This document shows, piece by piece, positions 16,352 to 24,189 of a DNA stretch of 64,000 nt. Every line of letters begins with the position of its first letter. Positions within the stretch are counted from its first letter, which is position 1. The position numbers were made by a program, and so were the translations under genes. The stretch is from DATBGE01 sp036558125 (GTDB lineage: Bacteria > Gemmatimonadota > Gemmatimonadetes > Gemmatimonadales > GWC2-71-9): assembly GCA_036558125.1 (NCBI GenBank), contig DATBGE010000082.1, positions 1-64,000 on the forward strand. The letters run 5' to 3'. Under the pieces are notes generated by a model. It was not told the origin of the DNA, did not search any database, and saw only the letters and a list, made by a program, of their open reading frames with translations.

Positions 16352-17701
16352 ATGGCCGTCATAGCGCACGAGCCGCAGCATCCGACCCAGACCCACGCCG
16401 AGGTCACCCGCGACGTCGTCAACACGCTGGGGACCGCGGACCGGGGTTATTTCATCGCGCTCGGTGTGGCGGTGCTCTGCCTGCTGGTGGGGCTCGGCAC
16501 GTTCACCATGCTGCTCAAGGACGGGCTGGGGCTGGCGGGCTATTCACCGCCGACCATGTGGGCGGTGTACATCACGACTTTCGTGTTCTGGATCGGTATC
16601 GGCCACGCCGGAACCCTGATCTCGGCGATCCTGTTCCTGTTCCGCTCCCCGTGGCGTACCGCGGTCTACCGGGCCACCGAAGCGATGACCGTGTTCGCCG
16701 TGATGACGGCCGGTCTCTTCCCGATCATCCATATCGGCCGCCAGTGGTTCTTCTACTGGCTGCTGCCCTATCCGAACGCGCGGTTCCTCTGGCCCAACTT
16801 CAAGTCGCCCCTGATCTGGGACGTCTTCGCGATCTCCACCTACCTCACGGTCTCCACGACCTTCCTCTGCGTGGGACTGGTGCCGGACATCGCCGCGGCG
16901 CGGGACAAGATGCGGGGGTGGCGACACCAGGTGTACTCGTTCTTCTCCCTGGGGTGGAAAGGCACCGACAATCAGTGGCGGCACTACACCCGTGCTTATC
17001 TCTACCTGGCGGCGCTGGCGACTCCGCTGGTACTGTCGGTGCACTCGGTGGTGTCGTGGGATTTCGCGATGAGCATCATCCCCGGATGGCATGGGACGAT
17101 CTTCGCTCCCTACTTCGTCGCCGGCGCCATCTACTCCGGCGTTGGCATGGTGTTGACGATCCTGATCCCGCTCCGCAAGGCGCTCAAGATCGAGCACATG
17201 ATCACCGAGTACCACTTCGACAACCTGGCCAAGCTGACTCTGCTGACCGGATCGATCCTGTTCTATGCCTACGCGATGGAGTACTTCATCGCCTGGTACA
17301 GCGGCAACCCGTTTGAGCAGGAAACCTTCTGGCGCCGAGCCTTCGGCCCGATGTGGTGGGCCGGCTGGACCATGATCATCTGCAACGCGTTCGTGTCCCA
17401 GCTGTTCTGGTTCCGGAAGATCCGCACCAATCTCACGGCGCTATTCGTCCTCTCGATCTTCGTCAACATCGGGATGTGGTTCGAGCGGTACGTCATCATC
17501 GTCTCGAGCCTCAGCAACGACTACAATCCCTACGCCTGGGGCCAGATGACCCCGACCTGGGCCGACTGGGGAATCCTGCTCGGTTCGTTCGGCTGGTTCA
17601 GCATGTGGTTCCTGCTGTTCGCCCGGACCTTCCCGGTCGTGGCGATCCAGGAGCTCAAGGAAATGATCCCGATGCCGCGGTTGAGAAAGGGAGGCCACTG
17701 A
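16352..17701 (+). CDS. actC: Alternative complex III subunit ActC, NrfD-like quinol-binding membrane protein
   Basis: Polytopic NrfD/PsrC-family protein of 449 residues with about ten transmembrane helices, the main quinol-oxidising subunit. Family marks include FWIGIGHAGTLISAILFLFR, FPIIHIGRQWFFYWLLPYPN and VVSWDFAMSIIPGWHGTIFAPYFVAGAIYSG (broken here by description only). Conserved His and Asp in those helices line the quinol site in solved ACIII structures. The stop overlaps the actD start by one base. Confidence 0.94.
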   Translation: MAVIAHEPQHPTQTHAEVTRDVVNTLGTADRGYFIALGVAVLCLLVGLGTFTMLLKDGLGLAGYSPPTMWAVYITTFVFWIGIGHAGTLISAILFLFRSPWRTAVYRATEAMTVFAVMTAGLFPIIHIGRQWFFYWLLPYPNARFLWPNFKSPLIWDVFAISTYLTVSTTFLCVGLVPDIAAARDKMRGWRHQVYSFFSLGWKGTDNQWRHYTRAYLYLAALATPLVLSVHSVVSWDFAMSIIPGWHGTIFAPYFVAGAIYSGVGMVLTILIPLRKALKIEHMITEYHFDNLAKLTLLTGSILFYAYAMEYFIAWYSGNPFEQETFWRRAFGPMWWAGWTMIICNAFVSQLFWFRKIRTNLTALFVLSIFVNIGMWFERYVIIVSSLSNDYNPYAWGQMTPTWADWGILLGSFGWFSMWFLLFARTFPVVAIQELKEMIPMPRLRKGGH

Positions 17702-18210
17702 TGGCCAAACCCGTCCCCGGCGTCCTGGCAGTCTTCGAGCACATCGACGCGGCTTGTGACGCCATCAAGACGCTTCGGGCTCAAGGCAAGCGAAACTTTA
17801 CGGTCTATTCCGCAGCGCCGAACCACGAGCTGGAAGAGGCCCTGGGGGTGACCAACAGTCCGGTGCGTCTCTTCACCCTGATCGGTGGGATGACCGGATG
17901 TCTGGCCGGTGTCGGCATGACCTTCTGGATGTCGCTCGACTGGCCCTTGCTCGTGGGCGGCAAGCCGATCGCGACCTTCCCACCCTACGTGGTGTTCATG
18001 TTCGAGCTGATGGTCCTGATTGGCGCGCTGAGCACGGTGACTGGATTGGTGCTGCTGAGTCTCACCAAACGCACCACCGGACTCGCCTACGATCCCTCGT
18101 TCTCGGACGACCGGATCGGCATCTTCGTGCCGTCCGGCGGCGAGAGCGGCGCGGAAATCGAGCGGATCGTCCGGGATGCCGGGGCGGTGGAGGTGCGCAA
18201 TGCGGCGTAA
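17701..18210 (+). CDS. actD: Alternative complex III subunit ActD (DUF3341)
   Basis: A 169-residue membrane protein with two transmembrane helices (about residues 57-80 and 98-122) between two soluble parts. The N-terminal half has a ferredoxin-like alpha/beta pattern (GVLAVFEHIDAACDAIKTLRAQG) typical of DUF3341, and the end is FVPSGGESGAEIERIVRDAGAVEV. ActD holds ActC and ActF together in ACIII structures. The ATG at 17701 shares its A with the actC stop, and the gene overlaps actE by 11 bases, so translation is coupled along the operon. Confidence 0.92.
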   Translation: MAKPVPGVLAVFEHIDAACDAIKTLRAQGKRNFTVYSAAPNHELEEALGVTNSPVRLFTLIGGMTGCLAGVGMTFWMSLDWPLLVGGKPIATFPPYVVFMFELMVLIGALSTVTGLVLLSLTKRTTGLAYDPSFSDDRIGIFVPSGGESGAEIERIVRDAGAVEVRNAA

Positions 18211-18799
18211 CACCCTGCGCGCCTTCGCACTCGTCCTGCTGGCAGGGCTCGGCTCCTCCTGTGATTTCTACTACAACGACGTGCCGTCGCCGGACGACGC
18301 ACTGCACCTGGTGCCCTGGTTCGACGCCATGATCTTCCAGCGCTCGATCTCTCCGTATCAGCGCGCCGATGTCCCGCGCTACACGGTCCCCGGCACGGTA
18401 CCAGTCACCGGTGGGGAAGAGAGCTGGCAGGTGGGGGACCCGTTGCAGCTGGCCTACGGCTTCGACCAGGCCGTGGCGGATAAGGTGGCGAATCCGCTCG
18501 CCGGTCAGGCCGCGACCGCGGTGGGCGATACGCTCTACCACACGTACTGCACTCCCTGCCACGGACCCGTCGGAGCCGGTGATGGGCTGGTCGGCGTCAA
18601 GATCGGCGCTCCATCGTTGCTCACGGACCGCGCCAGGGGATACACCGACGGCTACATCTACAGCATCATCCGTTACGGGCGAGGGGTCATGCCGCTCTAC
18701 GGCGACAAGGTACGGGGCGAGAATCGGTGGCAGATTGTGAATTTCGTCCGCCAGCTTCAGGGATCCGGGCCGGCTCCCGCCGCGGGAGGAGCCCAATAA
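18200..18799 (+). CDS. actE: Alternative complex III subunit ActE, monoheme cytochrome c lipoprotein
   Basis: A 199-residue lipoprotein: signal peptide LVLLAGLGSSC with the lipidated Cys at 21, and one heme motif CTPCH at 117-121 followed by a distal Met in GRGVMPLYGDKV. It passes electrons from ActA/ActB to the downstream acceptor in ACIII. The start at 18200 overlaps the actD stop by 11 bases. The mature N-terminus includes a typical ActE segment (FYYNDVPSPDDALHLVPWFD). Confidence 0.92.
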   Translation: MRRNTLRAFALVLLAGLGSSCDFYYNDVPSPDDALHLVPWFDAMIFQRSISPYQRADVPRYTVPGTVPVTGGEESWQVGDPLQLAYGFDQAVADKVANPLAGQAATAVGDTLYHTYCTPCHGPVGAGDGLVGVKIGAPSLLTDRARGYTDGYIYSIIRYGRGVMPLYGDKVRGENRWQIVNFVRQLQGSGPAPAAGGAQ

Positions 18800-20160
18800 T
18801 GGCCAGCTCCGTCGTCCGGGAAACTCTCTCGATCCGCGCCCTGTCGGCGCGCTACAACCTGTTCGTCGGCTTGGGCGCGGTGCTGGCCGTGATCGGTCTC
18901 ATCCTTCTCGCGCTCGCGCTCACTGGAGCACAGGCCGATCGCGCCTGGCATCTCTTTCACGTGAACTGGGTCTTCTTCACCAGCCTCACCGGCGGCAGCA
19001 TGGCCTTCGTGGCGGTGCAGAAGGTGACCAAGGCCAAGTGGTCCGGCCTGATGATCCGGTTCTCGGAAGCAGCCGCCTTCCTGTTCTTTCCGGTATCGCT
19101 GATTGGATTCCTGCTGATCTTCACGGTCGGCTACAGCCACATCTTCCCGGCGATGGAAGGGTTGGGGCACGCCAAAGAGATCTGGCTGTCCCACAGCTTC
19201 ATGTTCTGGCGGCTCTTTATCGGCCTCTGCCTGCTTTACTACCTGGGCTACCGGCTGATCAGAGCCGACATGATTCCGGACATGTTTGAGACCAAGGCCC
19301 TGCTCACCGGCCGGCGCCGGACCATGTACGATCGCTGGACCGCCGGGTATGACGACTCGCCCGAGGCCAGAGCCCGAAACGATCACACCATCTACACCCT
19401 CGCGCCCGCGTACGTGGTGGTCTACGCGCTCGTCTTCACGTGGGTGGCATTCGACATGGTGATGGGCCTGCAGCCCCACTGGTTCTCCAACCTGTTCGGC
19501 GGCTGGTTCTTCATGGGTGCGTTCCTGGGAGCCCATACCCTCCTCGCGCTCCTGATGCTCTACGGGCGGAAGGAGGTGGGTATCACCGCGTTCGTGTCCC
19601 CCAAGCAGCGGCACGACCTGGGCAAGCTCTGCTTCGGCTTCACCGTCTTCTGGGCCTACCTGATGTGGGCTCAGTTCCTGGTGATCTGGTATGGCAACCT
19701 TCCAGAGGAGACTGGATTCCTCTTTGCCCGACTCTGGGGTCCTTGGCGGCCGATCGGCAGCATCGTATTCCTCGGCATGTTCGTCATTCCCTTCTTCGGC
19801 CTGCTTGGAGTTCTGCCCAAGAAGGTGCCGTTTACCATGGCGCTCTTCACCGCGATCAGCCTGGTATCGCTCTGGCTGGAGCGGTATCTCGACGTCATGC
19901 CCTCGGTAACTCGCGAGCCGGGTCCCGTGTTCGGCCTTCCCGAGTTCGCCTCGACCGCGGCGTTCCTGGGACTCTTTCTGTTGTGCTACGGGATCTTCGC
20001 CCGCACCTTCCCGATGGTTTCTCCCCGGCTCGCCGAGATTACCCTCGATCGGGAGCGCGGGCATGTACTTCAGGAAGTCACCGGCGAGTTCGAGCATGAA
20101 GAGGCGCCGGGCGATTACGTGGCCGCGGACGTGATCGAGCGGAGACACAAAGAGCGGTGA
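18799..20160 (+). CDS. actF: Alternative complex III subunit ActF, NrfD-like membrane protein
   Basis: Second NrfD-family subunit, 453 residues and about ten helices, paralogous to ActC and structural in known complexes. Visible are HLFHVNWVFFTSLTGGSMAFVAVQ, the WLSHSFMFWRLFI helix and FTWVAFDMVMGLQPHWFSNLFGGW. The C-terminal soluble tail is acidic (EFEHEEAPGDYVAADV). ATG at 18799 overlaps the actE stop (TAATG), with GGGAGGAG upstream. The TGA stop lies inside the first unit of a heptad array. No cytochrome oxidase genes follow, so the terminal oxidase partner must be encoded elsewhere. Confidence 0.92.
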   Translation: MASSVVRETLSIRALSARYNLFVGLGAVLAVIGLILLALALTGAQADRAWHLFHVNWVFFTSLTGGSMAFVAVQKVTKAKWSGLMIRFSEAAAFLFFPVSLIGFLLIFTVGYSHIFPAMEGLGHAKEIWLSHSFMFWRLFIGLCLLYYLGYRLIRADMIPDMFETKALLTGRRRTMYDRWTAGYDDSPEARARNDHTIYTLAPAYVVVYALVFTWVAFDMVMGLQPHWFSNLFGGWFFMGAFLGAHTLLALLMLYGRKEVGITAFVSPKQRHDLGKLCFGFTVFWAYLMWAQFLVIWYGNLPEETGFLFARLWGPWRPIGSIVFLGMFVIPFFGLLGVLPKKVPFTMALFTAISLVSLWLERYLDVMPSVTREPGPVFGLPEFASTAAFLGLFLLCYGIFARTFPMVSPRLAEITLDRERGHVLQEVTGEFEHEEAPGDYVAADVIERRHKER

Positions 20161-20204
20161 ACGGTGAACGGTGAACGGTGAACAGTGAACGGTAATCGGT
20201 GATG
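20156..20204. repeat. 7-bp-period tandem array (GGTGAAC type) overlapping the actF stop
   Basis: Seven units: four GGTGAAC, then AGTGAAC, GGTAATC and GGTGATG. The actF TGA is within unit one. The array has no matching inverted arm, unlike the one at 13221. Confidence 0.85.
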
Positions 20205-20212
20205 CAAATCAG

Positions 20213-20244
20213 AGCCCTCCTCGGCGTAGCGCCGCAGGAGGGCT
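20213..20244. terminator. Hairpin at the end of the act operon
   Basis: A 9-bp perfect stem (AGCCCTCCT at 20213-20221, AGGAGGGCT at 20236-20244) with an inner stem CGGCG/CGCCG lies between the convergent actF and anti-sigma genes. No long T tract follows on either strand, so termination efficiency is uncertain. Confidence 0.5.
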
Positions 20245-20289
20245 CAATCACTTGGGAACACCCCGTTCCCCGTTCCCTTTTCCCCGCTT

Positions 20290-21336
20290 TCAGTACCTCC
20301 GCCGCACGCCCCCTCTCGAAATCATCAGGCTGCCGAGCACCTTCGAGGGCCCCGTTACGGCGAGCATCCGGTCTCCCTGGCGCAAAGTCAGCGTCATCTT
20401 GTCCGGCTGGGTGCTATTCGCAGCGTCCGGTTGGCGGCTCGAGGCGTCCTCAGCCTCCTGATTGGCAATCAGCGAGGAGACCTTGGCGGCCGGGCCCTCG
20501 ATAGTCCGGATGAGCTGGCCGTCCTCCAGCTGCTGATCGACCGCGGTGACCTCGGCACCTGCCTCACCCGGTTGCACTTGAACCTGGATCACCGGCAAAC
20601 CGGGCACCCGAGGGAGCTGGCTGGGAGTCGACGGCTCCAGCCCATCAACGCCGACGTTGCGCCAGAGGCCCTGCAGGTTCCCCCCGCTCACCGAGGGCTG
20701 GCTCTCTACCGAGAACACTTCCTGAGAGGTCTGGTCGGTACCCTCCGAGGCAGGTGCGTAGGACGCTACCATTACCTCGGCCGACTCGTCCGCAACCTGG
20801 AACGCCGCCACTGGCAGACGGGCCGACGTCGGCTGGCGGAGTGCCACGGCTTGCCTGGGACGGTTCGGCTCGGGTCTGGCGGTCTGGATGGCGGGAACGG
20901 CGAGGGGCGGGCTGTCGGATGGGAGCAAGCGGATCGCGACCGGCGCAACGGCGATGGGCGCGTCCGCCTGGAGCCGGGCCATCTCGGCCTGGACTCGCTG
21001 ATTCATCTTCCAACCCAGTCCTGCCGCCACGATCAGGCTGGCGGCCCACCCAGCCCGCACCGTCCACTGGCGGCGCCACCGGCGTTCCGCGTCGTAGCGG
21101 TCGCGCAAAGTGGCGAAGCTTGGCGGAAGAATCGGTCCGGGACCCAGGCGGGCGAGCAGCGCAGTGGTGCGGTCCCTGAGCCCAGCCGTGTCATCCCGGA
21201 GGGCGCTGCAGCCGGGACATTCGGCGAGGTGACTCTCGATTTCCACGCACTGAGAACGGCTCAGCGCCTGGTCGAGATAGGCATGCAATTCTTCGTCAGG
21301 AATGTGCCGCACGGCTCTGCTGTTCCATTCGATCAT
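20290..21336 (-). CDS. Anti-sigma factor with zinc-finger (ZAS) domain
   Basis: A 348-residue membrane protein that should hold the neighbouring ECF sigma factor inactive. The N-terminal zf-HC2/ZAS motif is HLAECPGCSAL, with His, Cys and Cys zinc ligands near residues 36-43. One transmembrane helix (AGWAASLIVAAGLGW) near 92-108 follows, then an approximately 240-residue extracytoplasmic region rich in Pro, Ala, Gln and Ser that ends in a predicted beta segment (KMTLTLRQGDRMLAVTGP). Its start overlaps the sigma gene end by 41 bases, the usual arrangement of such pairs. The sensed signal is unknown. Confidence 0.85.
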   Translation of the reverse strand: MIEWNSRAVRHIPDEELHAYLDQALSRSQCVEIESHLAECPGCSALRDDTAGLRDRTTALLARLGPGPILPPSFATLRDRYDAERRWRRQWTVRAGWAASLIVAAGLGWKMNQRVQAEMARLQADAPIAVAPVAIRLLPSDSPPLAVPAIQTARPEPNRPRQAVALRQPTSARLPVAAFQVADESAEVMVASYAPASEGTDQTSQEVFSVESQPSVSGGNLQGLWRNVGVDGLEPSTPSQLPRVPGLPVIQVQVQPGEAGAEVTAVDQQLEDGQLIRTIEGPAAKVSSLIANQEAEDASSRQPDAANSTQPDKMTLTLRQGDRMLAVTGPSKVLGSLMISRGGVRRRY

Positions 21337-21808
21337 ATGCGTCGACCAACCGCTTCCGGGCCCTGGCCAACGTCGTGCCTACCGCGCCCAGAGCCAGGCC
21401 AGTTTGCTGGGCGATTTCGGGATAACTCATACCGGCGTCCCATAACAGCAGCACCTCCCGGTCCCGCTTGGTGAGAGCTCCCAAAGCCGCTTCTACCTTC
21501 GAACGTCGTTCGTCCTGCTCGACCGTCTCTTCTGCCGAGGGCTGAATCGACGGGAGGGTGACCGGGTCATCCTTCAACAGGGTCAGGTGCCGTTTGCGTC
21601 TCACAGCGGCGCGAGCTTCATCCCGCGCCAGGTTTGCTGCGACCGCAAATAACCAGGCCCGCGGCTTCTCCGGCCGGTGGGCCATGGCCCGCATAAAGAC
21701 TTCCTGGGCCAGATCCTGTGCTCTATCCGCGTCCCAGACCCGTCGGTACAGAAATCGTACGACGGTAGAATAGGTGGTGCGGTAGAGTTCCTCCAATTCA
21801 TCTGCCAT
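21296..21808 (-). CDS. RNA polymerase ECF sigma factor
   Basis: A 170-residue sigma-70 family ECF factor. Region 2 is LYRTTYSTVVRFLYRRVWDADRAQDLAQEVFMRAM with the core-binding DLAQEVF, region 4 is LGALTKRDREVLLLWDAGMSYPEIAQQTGLALGAVGTTLARARKRL with the helix-turn-helix (segments listed as motifs). It is followed by its anti-sigma gene with coding overlap. The regulon is unknown; no clear autoregulated promoter could be read upstream. Confidence 0.9.
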   Translation of the reverse strand: MADELEELYRTTYSTVVRFLYRRVWDADRAQDLAQEVFMRAMAHRPEKPRAWLFAVAANLARDEARAAVRRKRHLTLLKDDPVTLPSIQPSAEETVEQDERRSKVEAALGALTKRDREVLLLWDAGMSYPEIAQQTGLALGAVGTTLARARKRLVDAYDRMEQQSRAAHS

Positions 21809-21889
21809 CGGCTATCTCCGGAAGTCCCGCGGCTCCAAGATTGACGCGGAACTCCGTTTAACCCACACACTTGACCGTTTCTGCTGCTG

Positions 21890-22705
21890 CTACTTTTTCT
21901 TTCTTTTCCGCCCCGAGGAGGTCCCGAAGACACACCCCGGATGCAGCCCTTTGCCTTTCGGGGGCCAATCGCTGCACAGGTCGGGTTTGGCCGGACGGCC
22001 ATCCTCCCTGGTGCGGCCGTGGAGCGAGCAATTCCGGGTGCCGGCCTCGAGATACCCGCAGGCCGAGATGATTTCGGCCTCCAGGGAGTGATCCCCCTCC
22101 CTGGTGACCTTACAAAGATAGGGGGACCGGCGCGAACGAACGAGGGCCTCCAGCTCCACGTCCCCGCGCTCGCAGAGGATCTCGACCTGGAGGTCGCGGC
22201 AGCAGGCAGCTCCAATTCGGTTGTCCGCTGTCCGGCAGGGGGCCGTCGCGCAGGGGTTGTCTCCCTGGAGAACGGGGAGGCTCCGCCGCCGCACATCCGG
22301 AAGGACTTTTCTGACCGCTTTGTGGTCCTGAATAACCTGAAACCGGTTGGAACCGAGTTGTCGTGGCTGGGGGGCCCCGGCTGTAATTGCAGGCGCCGAC
22401 CCTTCGAATCCGTGGACCCGGCAGCGTGCTTCTCCGGAGTTTCCCGTCTTGAGATGCCGGCATGTGACGTGGAGCACTGCCGGAACGAGCAATTCCTCGC
22501 CCTTTATGCGCAGTTCTCCGAAGGTGACTTGGGCTGTATGCCCCAGCAGCCAGGTTGCCTCGTGATCCAGCGACTCGGGGCCTTCCTCGAGGGATCCAAT
22601 CTTGAGGACCACAGGGAGCTCACGGCACTGTTTTCCGAGGCCGGAACACGAGGGAACAGGCCTCCCATTTTCAGACCGGCTCGCTATCTTTGTGCCCGAA
22701 TTCAC
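21890..22705 (-). CDS. Cysteine-rich protein with YkgJ-like clusters
   Basis: About 271 residues, soluble, with many conserved-looking cysteine pairs: TCRHL, ARCRVHGF, NPCATAPCRTADN, GAACCRDLQVEILC, SPYLCKV, SACGYL, NCSLHG and DLCSDWP. The CC motif and spacing recall the YkgJ-type (CxxCxxCC) metal-binding domain, so a zinc or iron site is likely. The product ends in a basic tail (GRKRKKK). Start uncertain: the GTG at 22705 is used, a TTG at 22744 is possible, and neither has a good ribosome-binding site. A long open frame on the opposite strand covers the same bases but lacks motif patterns. It sits upstream of the sigma/anti-sigma pair in the same direction. Confidence 0.6.
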   Translation of the reverse strand: MNSGTKIASRSENGRPVPSCSGLGKQCRELPVVLKIGSLEEGPESLDHEATWLLGHTAQVTFGELRIKGEELLVPAVLHVTCRHLKTGNSGEARCRVHGFEGSAPAITAGAPQPRQLGSNRFQVIQDHKAVRKVLPDVRRRSLPVLQGDNPCATAPCRTADNRIGAACCRDLQVEILCERGDVELEALVRSRRSPYLCKVTREGDHSLEAEIISACGYLEAGTRNCSLHGRTREDGRPAKPDLCSDWPPKGKGLHPGCVFGTSSGRKRKKK

Positions 22706-22743
22706 AAGCCCGCTTTCAAACCCTCTGACGGAGGATGGTTGCA

Positions 22744-23223
22744 ATGCGCGTGATCTCTCTCGCGGCGGGGTTGCTGCTCGCTGTCGCCGCGTGCGGTGGT
22801 GAAAAGAAGGCCCCGGAGCAGGCCGCCGCGGCGGACACGGGTGCCGCTGCTCCTGCCCCGTCAGCCCAGCAGGCGATGACCGGCACCGGCACCACGGTTG
22901 ACGTGAACATGGATTTCGACGGCAAGGTCGGCAAGTTCGATCCCGCGAACGTCACTATCAAGGCCGGTGATGTCGTGCGCTTTCACAATCACTCCGGCGG
23001 CCCGCACAACGTGGCCTTCGATAAGGATAGCATCCCGGCTGGCGCCGAGGCGGTCCTGAACGGCTCCATGAAGGATGTGATTGCTCCGCTGACCGGCCCG
23101 ATGCTGGTGCAGCCCGACCAGACCTACGAGATCTCCTTCGCGGGTGCTCCAGCGGGAGTCTACCATATCCACTGCACTCCGCACCTCGCTTTCAACATGC
23201 GGGGCACGATTACGGTGCAGTAA
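22744..23223 (+). CDS. Plastocyanin/cupredoxin-like lipoprotein
   Basis: A 159-residue periplasmic blue-copper protein. The signal peptide ends in AVAAC with the lipidated Cys at 17, followed by an Ala/Pro-rich linker. The cupredoxin domain begins near TTVDVNMDF and keeps all type-1 copper ligands: His88 in GGPHNVAF, Cys144, His147 and Met152 in HCTPHLAFNM. It can carry electrons from alternative complex III to an oxidase, but that is inference. I use the ATG at 22744 because GGAGG lies nine bases before it and directly abuts the earlier in-frame ATG at 22735. Confidence 0.92.
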   Translation: MRVISLAAGLLLAVAACGGEKKAPEQAAAADTGAAAPAPSAQQAMTGTGTTVDVNMDFDGKVGKFDPANVTIKAGDVVRFHNHSGGPHNVAFDKDSIPAGAEAVLNGSMKDVIAPLTGPMLVQPDQTYEISFAGAPAGVYHIHCTPHLAFNMRGTITVQ

Positions 23224-23241
23224 GATAGTGATGGGTGAAAA

Positions 23242-23283
23242 GGACTGAGGAGTGAGAAGTCAGGACTGAGGGCTGAGATTGGA
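23242..23283. repeat. 7-bp-period tandem array (GGACTGA type)
   Basis: Units GGACTGA, GGAGTGA, GAAGTCA, GGACTGA, GGGCTGA and GATTGGA are contiguous. The stop codon of the PAP2 gene on the minus strand (23260-23262) lies inside the array, so its last residues are encoded by repeat units. Confidence 0.75.
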
Positions 23284-24189
23284 GTCGAGGACCGAGTGCG
23301 AGGCGCGATGCCTCGCTTCGGTCCTCGATGCTTTTTCCTCCCGACTGCGTTCCGCCCACGCCCCGAACCCGGTAACCAGCAAGGCGAACGCCCCGCCGGC
23401 CAAGGCATCCACGCCGTAGTGCATCTGGCAGTAGACCACCCCGATAGAAAGAAGGACTGATGGCACCGTCAGTAGCCACCCGACCCATCGGGCTCCGAGA
23501 AATCCGGCGACCGTCGCGACAATCGCGGCCGCCACGTGCGACGAGGGGAACGCCGCACCATACGAACTCCCCTTGGCCAGGGTCGCATAAACCAGCCTGG
23601 CCATCGGATTGTCCATGATCACGGGGTCGGGTCGGGGAAACTCGTAGTACGGTCCGGCGACAGGAACAGCGAGGAACAGGAGGTAGCAGCCGAGGAAGGT
23701 TGCCGTGAGCCATAGGACCGAGCGCCGACAAGCCTGAATGCGGCCGGCGAAGAGAAAATACAGCACGGGCAACGCAACGATCGGGTAGTAAGCGAAATAG
23801 GATGCGTGAAAGACGGTCGAGAGAAGCCGGCTCGGATGCGCCTGCCACCACTCCCGGGAAATCTGGCCGCCGAACAACACCTGATCGGCGCGCATCGCCC
23901 ACTCATCGTGCGTCGGGATGGCTCCGAAATTGTTGAGGATATCCAGTGCGCCGTAGGTAGAAGTAAGCAGGACCAGGGGAAAGATCTCGCGCAGCCCCCT
24001 TCCCAACGACCCGAGGTCCGCCCGCACGAACAGCGCGATCAGCAGGAGATAGAGTGCATTGGCGACAAGCACCCAGGCGCACGCCGGCTGACTCTCAAAC
24101 CGGACCAAGGCCAGGACGCTGGTGATCAGGAGATAACCGCCGACCAGGTACTCGACCGGACGAACGCGATGCCCGGCGTCCGGCCGCAT
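23260..24189 (-). CDS. PAP2/Aur1-like membrane enzyme of the sphingolipid operon
   Basis: A 309-residue membrane protein with about six or seven helices. The PAP2-type catalytic motifs are GAAFPSSHVAAAIV and YCQMHYGVDALAGGAF (His of SSH, then His and Asp of HYxVD). The same two motifs define Aur1/inositol-phosphorylceramide synthases, and HASYFAYYPIVALPVLYF before them is also Aur1-like. With three ceramide-synthesis genes directly upstream and a one-base start/stop overlap (TGATG), it most likely attaches or removes a phosphate-containing head group on ceramide. An ordinary lipid phosphatase is the alternative. The last ~25 residues are hydrophilic and come from terminator and heptad-repeat DNA. 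Confidence 0.82.
   Translation of the reverse strand: MRPDAGHRVRPVEYLVGGYLLITSVLALVRFESQPACAWVLVANALYLLLIALFVRADLGSLGRGLREIFPLVLLTSTYGALDILNNFGAIPTHDEWAMRADQVLFGGQISREWWQAHPSRLLSTVFHASYFAYYPIVALPVLYFLFAGRIQACRRSVLWLTATFLGCYLLFLAVPVAGPYYEFPRPDPVIMDNPMARLVYATLAKGSSYGAAFPSSHVAAAIVATVAGFLGARWVGWLLTVPSVLLSIGVVYCQMHYGVDALAGGAFALLVTGFGAWAERSREEKASRTEARHRASHSVLDSNLSPQS
23285..23337 (+). terminator. Intrinsic terminator of the cupredoxin gene
   Basis: A long stem pairs 23285-23304 with 23310-23328 (one two-base mismatch), loop about 5 nt, followed by TGCTTTTT on the plus strand. It overlaps the 3' coding end of the convergent PAP2 gene. Confidence 0.75.

Noticed and set aside
14507..16396. Long open frame (629 codons) antisense to actB
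   Set aside because: It is the shadow of a high-GC gene; the sense strand has clear cysteine motifs and operon overlap, and the antisense product shows no family pattern.
21941..22753. Plus-strand 270-codon frame over the cysteine-rich gene
   Set aside because: No signal peptide, motif or ribosome-binding site, and it runs through the cupredoxin ribosome-binding site. The minus frame has ordered cysteine pairs.
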